DNA of 30,898 nucleotides, taken from assembly GCA_041689995.1 (NCBI GenBank), contig JBDNFD010000065.1, positions 1-30,898 on the forward strand. The letters run 5' to 3'. Source of the DNA: DASSWG01 sp041689995. GTDB taxonomy: Bacteria > Bacteroidota > Bacteroidia > Flavobacteriales > Flavobacteriaceae. Shown here piece after piece: positions 7,522 through 15,156 of the stretch. A program made the position numbers and the translations under genes. Each line of letters opens with the position of its first letter. The stretch's first letter is position 1. The notes beneath the pieces are model-generated. The model searched no databases, was not told the DNA's origin, and worked only from the letters and a program-made list of their open reading frames with translations.

Positions 7522-8013
7522 TTAAAAGTTAGAGTTCTTAATTTCCTTCGCCCCATTGATCACTTTCTGTTTCAAACCTTCCTTATAGATCAGGATTTTA
7601 TCCAGCATGCAATTATCCGTGGCACCAATAATTTGTGCTGCCAAGATTCCCGCGTTTTTGGCACCATCCAAGGCCACGGTTGCTACAGGAACTCCGGCGG
7701 GCATTTGCAGAATTGAAAGAACCGAATCCCAACCATCAATGGAATTTCGCGATTTAATTGGCACGCCAATCACCGGAAGTGGAGAAAGTGAGGCGATCAT
7801 TCCAGGCAGGTGTGCAGCTCCGCCAGCTCCGGCGATGATGACCGCGATTCCGCGTCCGTGAGCTTTTTTGCCAAAATCAAATAATTTTTCCGGCGTTCTG
7901 TGTGCCGACACAATATCGACTTCCACTTCAATATCAAATCCATTCAAAATATCGATGGCTTCTTGCATTATCGGAAGATCACTTGTGCTTCCCATTATGA
8001 CGGCTACTTTCAT
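7522..8013 (-). CDS. purE: N5-carboxyaminoimidazole ribonucleotide mutase, PurE class I
   Basis: It converts N5-CAIR to CAIR in de novo purine synthesis. The nucleotide-binding MGSTSDLP (residues 7-14), the SAHRTP loop and the AGAGGAAHLPGM loop with the catalytic His near residue 68 are all present. NSIDGWDSVLSILQMPAGVPV is typical of class I enzymes that work with PurK. At 163 residues it is full length. It lies downstream of purK on the same strand across a 122 bp gap filled with repeated TAAC heptamers that reach the purE ATG. A terminator-like hairpin follows its stop. Confidence 0.97.
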   Translation of the reverse strand: MKVAVIMGSTSDLPIMQEAIDILNGFDIEVEVDIVSAHRTPEKLFDFGKKAHGRGIAVIIAGAGGAAHLPGMIASLSPLPVIGVPIKSRNSIDGWDSVLSILQMPAGVPVATVALDGAKNAGILAAQIIGATDNCMLDKILIYKEGLKQKVINGAKEIKNSNF

Positions 8014-8014
8014 A

Positions 8015-8129
8015 GTTATTTGGTTATTGAGTTATTCGTTATTCGTTATTGGTTATTCGTTATTGAGTTATTATGTGCGTAGATATTTTTCAGCGACAAA
8101 ATAATCCAATAACTCGGCAACCCAATAAC
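8015..8129. repeat. Heptamer repeat tract in the purK-purE spacer
   Basis: GTTATT occurs eight times, starting at 8015, 8023, 8031, 8038, 8045, 8052, 8059 and 8067 (period 7, occasionally 8). Two inverted copies (AATAAC) lie at 8108 and 8124. GAGTTATT (8065-8072) and AATAACTC (8108-8115) can pair as a stem. Read in the direction of transcription, the purE leader is a run of AATAACN units ending at the start codon. It could affect translation initiation or mRNA structure, or be a simple-sequence expansion. Confidence 0.75.
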
Positions 8130-8135
8130 TTTTTA

Positions 8136-9293
8136 TTATTTTGAAATTACTTTTATTGTGTTTTTTACTTTTTCTGCTATTTTTCGTGCTTCGTTCAGAT
8201 CTTCGTTCACAATCGTCACGTGACCCATTTTTCGAAACGGACGGGTAATTTTTTTACCATAAATATGTGGCGTTACGCCTTTCATCCGAAGGATATCTTC
8301 CATATTCTGATAAACCACATTTCCTTCATGGTTTTCGCTTCCGACCAAATTCACCATTACGGCACCTACTTTGCTTTCGGTATTTCCCAACGGCAAGTTC
8401 AATATGGCCCGAATGTGTTGTTCAAATTGATTGGTATAACTTCCTTCAATACTGAAATGGCCACTATTATGAGGTCTGGGAGCGACTTCGTTGACCAAAA
8501 TTTCGTCATCTTCTGTTTGAAATAATTCCACCGCTAGAAGTCCCACATAATTAAAAGCTTCGGAAACTTTTAAAGCCACGGACTTCGCTTTTTCGGCGGT
8601 TTTTTCATCGATTCTCGCCGGGCAAATCACATATTCAACCTGGTTGGCCTCAGGATGAAATTCCATTTCAACGACCGGATAAATTCTCATTTCCCCCAAA
8701 ATAGTTCGCGCAACGATGACCGATAGTTCATTTTTGAACGAAATCAATTTTTCCGCAATGCATGGCATATCTGGCAAAGGAATAACATCTTCTTCCTCCC
8801 GAATGACGCTCACGCCTTTTCCATCATATCCGCCAGTGGCACTTTTCCAAACAAAGGGGAACACCAATTTTTTGCGAACAAGTGCTACATTTAGTTCTGC
8901 TTTTGTTTCAAAGATATGAAAGTCGGCAATTGGAATTTCATGGGTTTTGTAGAATTGTTTCTGAACGGATTTATTCTGAATTTTTCGCAAAGTCGCCGAA
9001 CTTGGATAAACTTTTTTTCCTTCTTTTTCCAATTGTTCCAAGGCTTCAACGTTCACCGATTCGATTTCAAAAGTCAAAACATCCACTTTTCGCCCAAACT
9101 GAAGTACGGTTTCGTAATCCATTAATTTTCCTTGTTCAAAATAATTGCAAGAGATTTTGCACGGAGCTTCATCGCTCGGATCCAGGACATAGGTTTGAAT
9201 ATCGAATTTTCGGGTTTCGTAGAGCATCATTTTACCGAGCTGGCCACCACCCAAAATACCCAATTTGAAATCGTTTGAAAAATAATTCTTCAT
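8136..9293 (-). CDS. purK: N5-carboxyaminoimidazole ribonucleotide synthase
   Basis: An ATP-grasp enzyme that makes N5-CAIR from AIR, bicarbonate and ATP, the substrate for PurE. LGILGGGQLGKMM (residues 11-23) is the N-terminal preATP-grasp loop. VWKSATGGYDGKGV is the ATP-grasp glycine loop, and VNEVAPRPHNSGHFSIEG carries metal- and ADP-binding residues. At 385 residues it is normal. It is first in a purK-purE unit and divergent from hpt. Its leader contains TATTTTTG on the minus strand (9323-9316), a plausible -7 element. Confidence 0.97.
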   Translation of the reverse strand: MKNYFSNDFKLGILGGGQLGKMMLYETRKFDIQTYVLDPSDEAPCKISCNYFEQGKLMDYETVLQFGRKVDVLTFEIESVNVEALEQLEKEGKKVYPSSATLRKIQNKSVQKQFYKTHEIPIADFHIFETKAELNVALVRKKLVFPFVWKSATGGYDGKGVSVIREEEDVIPLPDMPCIAEKLISFKNELSVIVARTILGEMRIYPVVEMEFHPEANQVEYVICPARIDEKTAEKAKSVALKVSEAFNYVGLLAVELFQTEDDEILVNEVAPRPHNSGHFSIEGSYTNQFEQHIRAILNLPLGNTESKVGAVMVNLVGSENHEGNVVYQNMEDILRMKGVTPHIYGKKITRPFRKMGHVTIVNEDLNEARKIAEKVKNTIKVISK

Positions 9294-9315
9294 TCGGAAA
9301 GTCTTTGTGTCTGGA

Positions 9316-9323
9316 CAAAAATA
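9316..9323 (-). promoter_or_regulatory. Candidate purK -7 element
   Basis: The minus strand reads TATTTTTG, matching TAnnTTTG, 23 bases before the purK ATG. No -33 TTG lies at the standard distance. Confidence 0.35.
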
Positions 9324-9374
9324 ATTGTTTCCGCTGGATTAAAGGAAACATTAATAATTTAAATAGGCAATCAC

Positions 9375-9382
9375 TATCTTTG
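9375..9382 (+). promoter_or_regulatory. Candidate hpt-adk -7 element
   Basis: TATCTTTG matches TAnnTTTG, 23 bases before the hpt ATG. A -33 TTG is not found within 17-23 bases. Together with the purK element it makes the purK/hpt gap (9294-9404) a divergent promoter region. Confidence 0.4.
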
Positions 9383-9404
9383 CCAACCAAAATAATGCGC
9401 TGGA

Positions 9405-9938
9405 ATGATTAAATTACATGACCTGGAATTTGTTCCGTTTATTTCGCAAGCCGAAATAGCGAGGGCAATTCAGAAAATTTCGGACAAGATCATGGCTGAT
9501 TTCCCAAATGAAATTCCGATATTCGTTGGGGTTTTGAACGGTTCATTTATGTTCGTTTCAGATTTGGTGAAACAATATCCGGGCGATTGTGCGGTGGATT
9601 TTATTAAGGTGAAATCTTACGAAGGTATAAAGTCGACCGGAAAAATCAATGAAATTATCGGTTTGCAAAACCCGAATGGAAAACCGCTGATTATTGTGGA
9701 AGATATTATTGATACTGGGAACACCATTGAATCCATTGTGCAAATGTTGGAGAAAATGGAAATTGCGAATTATAAAATTGCGAGTTTGTTTTTGAAGCCG
9801 GAAGTTTATAAAAAACCTTACAAAATCGATTATCTGGGAATGGAAATCCCGAACAAATTTATTGTCGGCTATGGATTGGATTATGACGGTTTGGGACGAA
9901 ATCTGCCTGAAATCTATCAATTAAAGAAAAAAGAGTAA
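9405..9938 (+). CDS. hpt: Hypoxanthine phosphoribosyltransferase
   Basis: A purine-salvage enzyme joining hypoxanthine or guanine to PRPP. The PRPP-binding motif LIIVEDIIDTGNTIE (residues 95-109) contains the Glu-Asp pair E99/D100 and D103-T-G. VGVLNGSFMF and FIKVKSYEG are the usual pyrophosphate-loop and flexible-loop regions. At 177 residues it is normal. The final base of its TAA stop is the first base of the adk ATG (9938), so translation is probably coupled. Confidence 0.95.
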   Translation: MIKLHDLEFVPFISQAEIARAIQKISDKIMADFPNEIPIFVGVLNGSFMFVSDLVKQYPGDCAVDFIKVKSYEGIKSTGKINEIIGLQNPNGKPLIIVEDIIDTGNTIESIVQMLEKMEIANYKIASLFLKPEVYKKPYKIDYLGMEIPNKFIVGYGLDYDGLGRNLPEIYQLKKKE

Positions 9939-10510
9939 TGATAAACATCGTATTATTTGGTCCTCCCGGAGCGGGGAAAGGTACCCAAGCCGAAATTTTG
10001 AAGGACAAATACAAACTTGTGCATATTTCTACTGGCGACCTTTTCAGGAAAAATATAAAAAATTCCACCGATTTGGGAATTTTGGCGAAAAGCTATATGG
10101 AAAAAGGACATTTGGTCCCAGATGAAGTGACCATTAAAATGTTGAAAGCTGAAGTGGAAAAAAACCTGGATTCGAACGGTTTTATTTTTGATGGATTTCC
10201 CAGAACGGTGGCCCAAGCAGATGCTCTGACAAATTTATTGTCAGAAGAAATGATTAAAATAGATGCAATGATCGCCTTGGAGGTTGATGATGATGTGTTG
10301 GCCGAACGTTTATTACATCGCGGAAAAACTTCTGGACGCACCGATGACGCCAATGTGAAAATAATTCGGGAGCGGATTGATGAATATTATCGGAAAACCG
10401 ATATTCTAAAAGAACATTACCAAAAGAAAGAAAAATATTACGGCGTAAATGGCGTTGGAAATATTGGAGAAATTACAGACAGACTGAGCCATGTAATTGA
10501 TTCGTTGTAG
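9938..10510 (+). CDS. adk: Adenylate kinase
   Basis: Catalyses ATP + AMP to 2 ADP. The Walker A motif GPPGAGKGTQ spans residues 8-17. ISTGDLFR and FDGFPRTVAQA form the AMP-binding site, and RLLHRGKTSGRTDD marks a short, zinc-less LID, so this is the 190-residue short form. The start codon overlaps the hpt stop by one base. Downstream, a 110 bp gap separates it from obgE. The hpt-adk-obgE order is one I recall as conserved in Bacteroidota. Confidence 0.97.
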   Translation: MINIVLFGPPGAGKGTQAEILKDKYKLVHISTGDLFRKNIKNSTDLGILAKSYMEKGHLVPDEVTIKMLKAEVEKNLDSNGFIFDGFPRTVAQADALTNLLSEEMIKIDAMIALEVDDDVLAERLLHRGKTSGRTDDANVKIIRERIDEYYRKTDILKEHYQKKEKYYGVNGVGNIGEITDRLSHVIDSL

Positions 10511-10530
10511 AACAATTGACAGGGAAATAA

Positions 10531-10559
10531 TTGATTTTAGAGAACTACTGATATTTTTC
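10531..10559 (+). promoter_or_regulatory. Weak candidate obgE promoter
   Basis: TTG at 10531-10533, an 18-base spacer and TATTTTTC at 10552-10559, one mismatch from TAnnTTTG. obgE could equally be read through from hpt-adk, since no terminator hairpin is seen after adk. Confidence 0.3.
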
Positions 10560-10575
10560 AGCCATCATTTCCACA

Positions 10576-10610
10576 GTTAACGCTTAACAGCCAACACTTA
10601 AATCTTAACG
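10576..10610 (+). repeat. Degenerate heptamer repeat before obgE
   Basis: Five consecutive 7-base units: GTTAACG, CTTAACA, GCCAACA, CTTAAAT, CTTAACG. They end ten bases before the obgE ATG. The TAAC core, 7-base period and position in front of a start codon resemble the tract before purE. Confidence 0.5.
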
Positions 10611-10620
10611 CCCACCAAAA

Positions 10621-11619
10621 ATGACAGAAGGAAATTTTGTTGATTATGTAAAAATTCATTCCACTTCGGGAAAGGGTGGTGCCGGATCACGTCATTTGCG
10701 CCGCGAAAAATTCGTTACCAAAGGCGGTCCCGATGGAGGGGACGGTGGTCGTGGCGGTCATGTTATCTTGCGAGGTGACGATAATCTTTGGACACTTTTC
10801 CACCTGAAATTCAAGCGACACATCCGCGCTACGCATGGCGGACACGGGGGAAAACAAACCAGCACCGGTGCCGATGGGCAAGACGTTTATGTGGACGTGC
10901 CTTTGGGAACAGTCGTGCGCGATTCCGATTCCGATGAAATTCTGTGGGAAATTACCGAAAACGGACAAGAATATATTGTTGCTCCGGGCGGAATGGGCGG
11001 TCGTGGGAATAATCATTTTAAAACCGCCACCAACCAAACCCCGCGATATGCGCAACCAGGCGTAGATGGAGTGGAACGCGATATTACCCTCGAACTAAAA
11101 ATTTTAGCCGATGTCGGATTGGTTGGTTTTCCCAACGCCGGAAAATCTACGTTACTTTCTGTGGTTACGGCCGCAAAACCGAAAATCGCCAATTATGAAT
11201 TCACAACCTTGAAACCCAATTTGGGAATTGTGCAATACCGCGATTATCAGACTTTTGTGATGGCGGACATTCCTGGAATTATCGAGGGGGCGGCAGAGGG
11301 AAAAGGATTGGGACATCGATTTTTGCGACATATCGAACGAAATTCGATCCTTTTATTTTTGATTCCCGCTGATGCGCCAAATGTGAAAGAGCAATATGAA
11401 ATTTTGTTGGATGAATTGCGACGCTACAATCCGGAATTGTTGGATAAAGACCGATTATTGGCCATTTCCAAAAGCGATTTGTTGGATGAAGAACTGAAAA
11501 CCGAATTGAAAAATCAACTCGACCGGGAATTTTCCAACATTCCCTACCTCTTTATTTCCGCCGTGGCGCAGCAGGGATTGCAGGAGCTTAAAGACCAGCT
11601 TTGGACACTTTTGAATTAG
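10621..11619 (+). CDS. obgE: GTPase Obg/CgtA, ribosome assembly
   Basis: An essential 50S-associated GTPase linked to ribosome maturation and stress signalling. The N-terminal glycine-rich Obg fold (about residues 1-155) contains GGPDGGDGGRGGHV and GGMGGRGNNHFKT. The G domain follows with G1 GFPNAGKST (169-177), the switch TTLKP, G3 DIPGIIEGA and G4 as SKSD (the usual NKxD/SKxD position). Many members have a C-terminal OCT or TGS extension, but this protein ends soon after the G domain at 332 residues, as is usual in Bacteroidota. The start is directly preceded by the heptamer tract. Confidence 0.97.
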   Translation: MTEGNFVDYVKIHSTSGKGGAGSRHLRREKFVTKGGPDGGDGGRGGHVILRGDDNLWTLFHLKFKRHIRATHGGHGGKQTSTGADGQDVYVDVPLGTVVRDSDSDEILWEITENGQEYIVAPGGMGGRGNNHFKTATNQTPRYAQPGVDGVERDITLELKILADVGLVGFPNAGKSTLLSVVTAAKPKIANYEFTTLKPNLGIVQYRDYQTFVMADIPGIIEGAAEGKGLGHRFLRHIERNSILLFLIPADAPNVKEQYEILLDELRRYNPELLDKDRLLAISKSDLLDEELKTELKNQLDREFSNIPYLFISAVAQQGLQELKDQLWTLLN

Positions 11620-11694
11620 AAAAATGAAAGAGGGAAAGCGTTAAATATTTCTTCGGTATTTTTCGTTTTCGTAATTTTCATAAAAATAGCAACA

Positions 11695-12231
11695 ATGAAA
11701 AAAATAGTCTTTTCCGGATTTGCGATGATCTTTCTGTTCGGTTCTTGCGCCGGCCCGCAAATTTTCTATGATTATGATGAGCAAACAGATTTTTCAACTT
11801 ATAAAACGTATGATTTTTATACAGAAATGGATACCGGTCTAAATGATTTGGACAACGAACGTGTTTTTACCGCCATTGATTCGGTATTATCGCAAAAGGG
11901 AATTGTTCACAATACCGCTCCTAATTTCAAAATAAATTTCTATGCGTCTTATTTCGAAAATCCGAGTGGAAGCAGAATTGGCCTCGGACTCGGCGGTGGC
12001 GGAGGGGGAATTGGAATTGGTGTTTCTGGGGGAATCCCGGTGGGCGGCCCCAACTTATTTATGAACCTCACTATCGAATTTGTGGAATGGCCCTCGAACG
12101 AACTTTATTGGCAAACAGTCATTGAAAGCCCGTTCAACCCCGATATGGATACCCAAGAAAGAACGGAGTATTTTCAAAAGATCATTTCAAAAGCCTTGGA
12201 AAAATATCCTCCGGAAAAAGAAGAAAAGTAA
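11695..12231 (+). CDS. DUF4136-type lipoprotein
   Basis: 178 residues with a lipoprotein signal peptide: KKIVFSGFAMIFLFGSC, where Cys19 would be lipidated. The body begins YDYDEQTDFSTYKTYDFY, the usual opening of DUF4136 (PF13590) proteins. A glycine-rich stretch follows (GLGLGGGGGGIGIGVSGG), then MNLTIEFVEWPSNELYWQ, typical of the C-terminal half. It probably sits in the outer membrane facing the periplasm. Function is unknown. The gene is convergent with the large macroglobulin pseudogene, with seven bases between them. Confidence 0.85.
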   Translation: MKKIVFSGFAMIFLFGSCAGPQIFYDYDEQTDFSTYKTYDFYTEMDTGLNDLDNERVFTAIDSVLSQKGIVHNTAPNFKINFYASYFENPSGSRIGLGLGGGGGGIGIGVSGGIPVGGPNLFMNLTIEFVEWPSNELYWQTVIESPFNPDMDTQERTEYFQKIISKALEKYPPEKEEK

Positions 12232-12238
12232 TTTTCAG

Positions 12239-13360
12239 TTACAAACCAATTTTCAAGCGTGTTCCTTCGCTATGGCTACTAAATTCGGGCGCATACATAC
12301 ATTGAATGGTAGTGATTCCGTTGCTGAAATTTCCAGAATTGTTCGCCCGTAAATCATATTCGAAAACGTAAATTCCCTTTGGCAAGAAGTCGAAAAAGAA
12401 ATTTGTACTTGCATCTTTGGTGCTTTCATAATATCCCAAACCATCTTGCCATTTGTAATGGGAAAGAACATTCACCGGTTCAAATCCTGATGCTCTCATA
12501 TCTTTCATATGGATAAATTCCATGGCACGATCGACTTTTATTTCAATCCTGACGCGAATTAAATCCCCTATTTTTATTTTATTTTTAGACCTAATTTCTG
12601 TGAGCACTTCGCTGGTATCTGTATTCGTTTTCAAAAAAAGCTTTTTGTGAAGTGACAATGGGGTTTCTGCGGATGTAATTTTGTCCAAGTCTTCGAAATA
12701 TTGCCAATATAATCCTCCCCACACAATGCCATCACTTGTTTTTTCTATTTCCACGGTTGCCATTTCCGGAGCAATATGGTTTTCATCCCAAGAAGTTTTG
12801 AAATATCCGGTACCTACTTCCTTTGCTGTATTTTTCAACATACTTTCTGAAAGAGGCTTTCCGCCAATTTTGATGTTCAACATTTCAGTTTCCCCGAGCC
12901 AATTGCTTCCTTGTAGAAGCAATGAATAAATAGCCGATGCAGTGGCTTTTGTTGTATTCCATTTATTGGTTTGTTTATTTTTGAGCAGCCATATTTTCAA
13001 TTCGTCAATGGTTTTGGTGTCTTCGTTTATTTCAGAAAAAGCTTCAATCAACAAGGCTTGCGTTTCGATGGGAGCTTGATGCCAAAACCAACTTGGTTCG
13101 TTCTGTTTCCAATAACTACCTAATTCATCGGAAACAACGCTGGTTTCTTTTAGGGAATTTAAAATGTCTTGGGCGGTTTCTGTATTTTGCGTTCGGCTTA
13201 AAATTAGGCTCATTAATCCTTTGTCATATAATGAAGCGCTTAGCCAATATTTTTTCATTTGGTTATAATAATATTGGGACGCATTTCTCACATCTATTGA
13301 TTTCGGTGTTTCAGGAAAAAAGCTGCGCATATACAAATAATGAATTTGTAAGTGGGCCAA
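12239..13360 (-). CDS. Macroglobulin fragment 6: end of toroid and C-terminal domain
   Basis: 373 residues, opening AHLQIHYLYMRSFFPETPK in frame with fragment 5. WFWHQAPIETQALLIEAF and KWNTTKATASAIYSLLLQG are alpha-toroid sequence. The rest (DLIRVRIEIKVDRAMEFIHMKD, KGIYVFEYDLRANNSG) is the C-terminal receptor-binding-like beta domain of bacterial macroglobulins. It has no start or export signal of its own. The true stop lies at 12241-12239. Confidence 0.8.
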   Translation of the reverse strand: MAHLQIHYLYMRSFFPETPKSIDVRNASQYYYNQMKKYWLSASLYDKGLMSLILSRTQNTETAQDILNSLKETSVVSDELGSYWKQNEPSWFWHQAPIETQALLIEAFSEINEDTKTIDELKIWLLKNKQTNKWNTTKATASAIYSLLLQGSNWLGETEMLNIKIGGKPLSESMLKNTAKEVGTGYFKTSWDENHIAPEMATVEIEKTSDGIVWGGLYWQYFEDLDKITSAETPLSLHKKLFLKTNTDTSEVLTEIRSKNKIKIGDLIRVRIEIKVDRAMEFIHMKDMRASGFEPVNVLSHYKWQDGLGYYESTKDASTNFFFDFLPKGIYVFEYDLRANNSGNFSNGITTIQCMYAPEFSSHSEGTRLKIGL

Positions 13361-13414
13361 ATGATTTTTACTTAAGTCGGCTTTGGGATTGTTGCGGACT
13401 ATGTTATTATATTC

Positions 13415-14056
13415 TTATAGAAATTCGTCGTCCAGGTAATGAATAGCCGCTTGAACCATTTCTTCATCGGACGGAACGACAATCCCTAATTTTTTTAAAT
13501 GTCCAAAACCGGTGATAATATATTGGGTGATAAATCGGTTGGCACGTCCTCCTTTAAACCAAGGCCAAGCTCCTGAAGTCAATTGATTTTGCTGTAATTT
13601 TCGGATTGCCGCTACCCGTTCTGATTGCATTTTCTTTAAATCGAATAAGAGTGCAATACGTTTTTTTTGCTCGGTTTCGCTTTCAGCATCCCGAACCCAA
13701 GGGGTTTCTTCGAGTATTAGGGATTTCAGTTCTTGGTTTTTTTTCAAATCGGAAATAAGAACGTCTGAATTTTTCCATTGCTGAAATACTTCTTTTATTC
13801 GAGAATTGGAATTCACCATATGGCTCGCCAAAGCATTCGCATAATAACGTGAAAAAGTTTGTTCACTGCATTCGTAAGGATATTCCATTAAATAGGGAAG
13901 GGCCAAAACGGCGTACCAAGCCGGATTTGAAGTTATTTCTAATGTCAGACGATGGTTTTTAAAGGTTGGGGAAGAATTATTTTTCAGTTTTTCCAAAGTG
14001 AAAGTTTTGGTTTGGTGGGAACCGACCCACATTGGCATGGTTTCGGTTACCAACAT
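13415..14056 (-). CDS. Macroglobulin fragment 5: thioester domain
   Basis: 213 residues in the same frame as fragments 4 and 6, separated from them only by stop codons (TAG 14110-14108 upstream, TAA 13417-13415 downstream). MLVTETMPMWVGSHQTKTF is the conserved entry to the thioester region. PYECSEQTFSRYYAN carries the Cys and Gln that form the reactive thioester, and GAWPWFKGGRANRFIT is a typical alpha-toroid repeat. The reactive site itself has not been lost. Confidence 0.8.
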   Translation of the reverse strand: MLVTETMPMWVGSHQTKTFTLEKLKNNSSPTFKNHRLTLEITSNPAWYAVLALPYLMEYPYECSEQTFSRYYANALASHMVNSNSRIKEVFQQWKNSDVLISDLKKNQELKSLILEETPWVRDAESETEQKKRIALLFDLKKMQSERVAAIRKLQQNQLTSGAWPWFKGGRANRFITQYIITGFGHLKKLGIVVPSDEEMVQAAIHYLDDEFL

Positions 14057-14287
14057 CCGGTTGGAAAGTACCGGTAGAAAGGATTGGATGCCATCTCCAA
14101 AATTCCCCTATTTTGCGATTATTTTATAGGTGACGGCTTGGACATTTTCAGGAATTTGCAGTTTCCAATGAACGACGGTATTTCCTTTTGGCGTTACTGA
14201 AAAGTCTTTCCAATTTTCTTTGGAAAGAATTAGTTTGGATGAAATTTCCTTGTTATTAACGGCATCGTTTAGTTTCAAAACCACATT

Positions 14288-15112
14288 TCAGGTTAAAGTA
14301 TTTTCGGTCAGACTGGCAATTTTGGCACTAATTTGAATGGTGTCATTAACGCGTAAAAATCGTGGGAAGTTTGGCAAAACCATTAATTCTTTTTGGGTAA
14401 GGGTTTCCTTTACAAGTAAGGCGCTTTTCAAATCTTTGGTATGTGCCAGCGGCTGCAATTTCCACTTGGTCAAGGCTTCGGAATTTGTAAAATGAAAAGA
14501 CACGTTCCCTTCTTCATCAGTTTTTAATTGCGGGAAGAAAAAAGCTGTTTCTTGTAAATTTTTACGAACTTGAACACTTTCCAAATTGATTGAACCTTTT
14601 GTCGTTACGACGATTGCCCCATTCTTTCCTTCTATTCCATAGAGCGCGATGGCTTCTTTGTTCTCAAGTACTTTACTGGATAAAATTTCTTCAGGATTCA
14701 AATTCTCCAACTCTTCCGAAGTGGCTATTTTTCCATCAATTACTATCAGCGCATTGGAATTTTCGGAAATAGAGGAATAGCCCCTTACCATTATTTTTTC
14801 ATTTTCTGGAGATTCCCTTGCAATTCCAAAAGCAGTAACAACAACTTGGTCCAATTTTGCGGAACTTGTCGGCAATCTTATTTCATAATAATTGTCTTTT
14901 CCAATTGTAACGGCAAAATCGTCAAAGCCAATATATGTAAAAACCAAAATGTCCCCACTTTTTGCTTTTATACTAAATTTTCCATCGAAATCGGTTTGTG
15001 TGCCAGTTGTGGTTCCTTTTATAACAATATTCGCCCCGGCAAAAGGCATTCCACTTTGGCCATCAACCACCAAACCTTGAACAACTCCAGCGGGGATGGA
15101 AGACTTGAGCAA
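14288..15112 (-). CDS. Macroglobulin fragment 4: CarboxypepD_reg and TonB-plug-like domains
   Basis: 274 residues, open upstream beyond the apparent TTG start. Residues about 10-85 are a carboxypeptidase-regulatory-like domain (GLVVDGQSGMPFAGANIVI, DFDGKFSIKAKSGDILVF, YIGFDDF). Next comes LDQVVVTAFGIARE, the usual join to a SusC-type receptor plug. A short plug follows (NALIVIDGK, LNPEEILSSKVL, IALYGIEGKNGAIVVTTK). After about residue 185 the sequence is macroglobulin again (FFFPQLKTDEEGNVSFHF, ALTKWKL). Alone it could be misread as a TonB receptor fragment, but it has no barrel. It ends at an in-frame TGA. Confidence 0.8.
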   Translation of the reverse strand: MLKSSIPAGVVQGLVVDGQSGMPFAGANIVIKGTTTGTQTDFDGKFSIKAKSGDILVFTYIGFDDFAVTIGKDNYYEIRLPTSSAKLDQVVVTAFGIARESPENEKIMVRGYSSISENSNALIVIDGKIATSEELENLNPEEILSSKVLENKEAIALYGIEGKNGAIVVTTKGSINLESVQVRKNLQETAFFFPQLKTDEEGNVSFHFTNSEALTKWKLQPLAHTKDLKSALLVKETLTQKELMVLPNFPRFLRVNDTIQISAKIASLTENTLT

Positions 15113-15156
15113 ACTGGTGACTCCAGATTTGGGATTTGTTTGGGGATATTTTTTCC

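Noticed and set aside
13415..14290. Stop-codon recoding (selenocysteine or readthrough) in the macroglobulin
   Set aside because: All three different stop codons occur, and other genes end normally with each of them; no SECIS-like context was seen.
14288..15112. A separate TonB-dependent receptor gene
   Set aside because: There is a plug-like domain but no barrel, no signal peptide, and macroglobulin sequence follows in the same frame.
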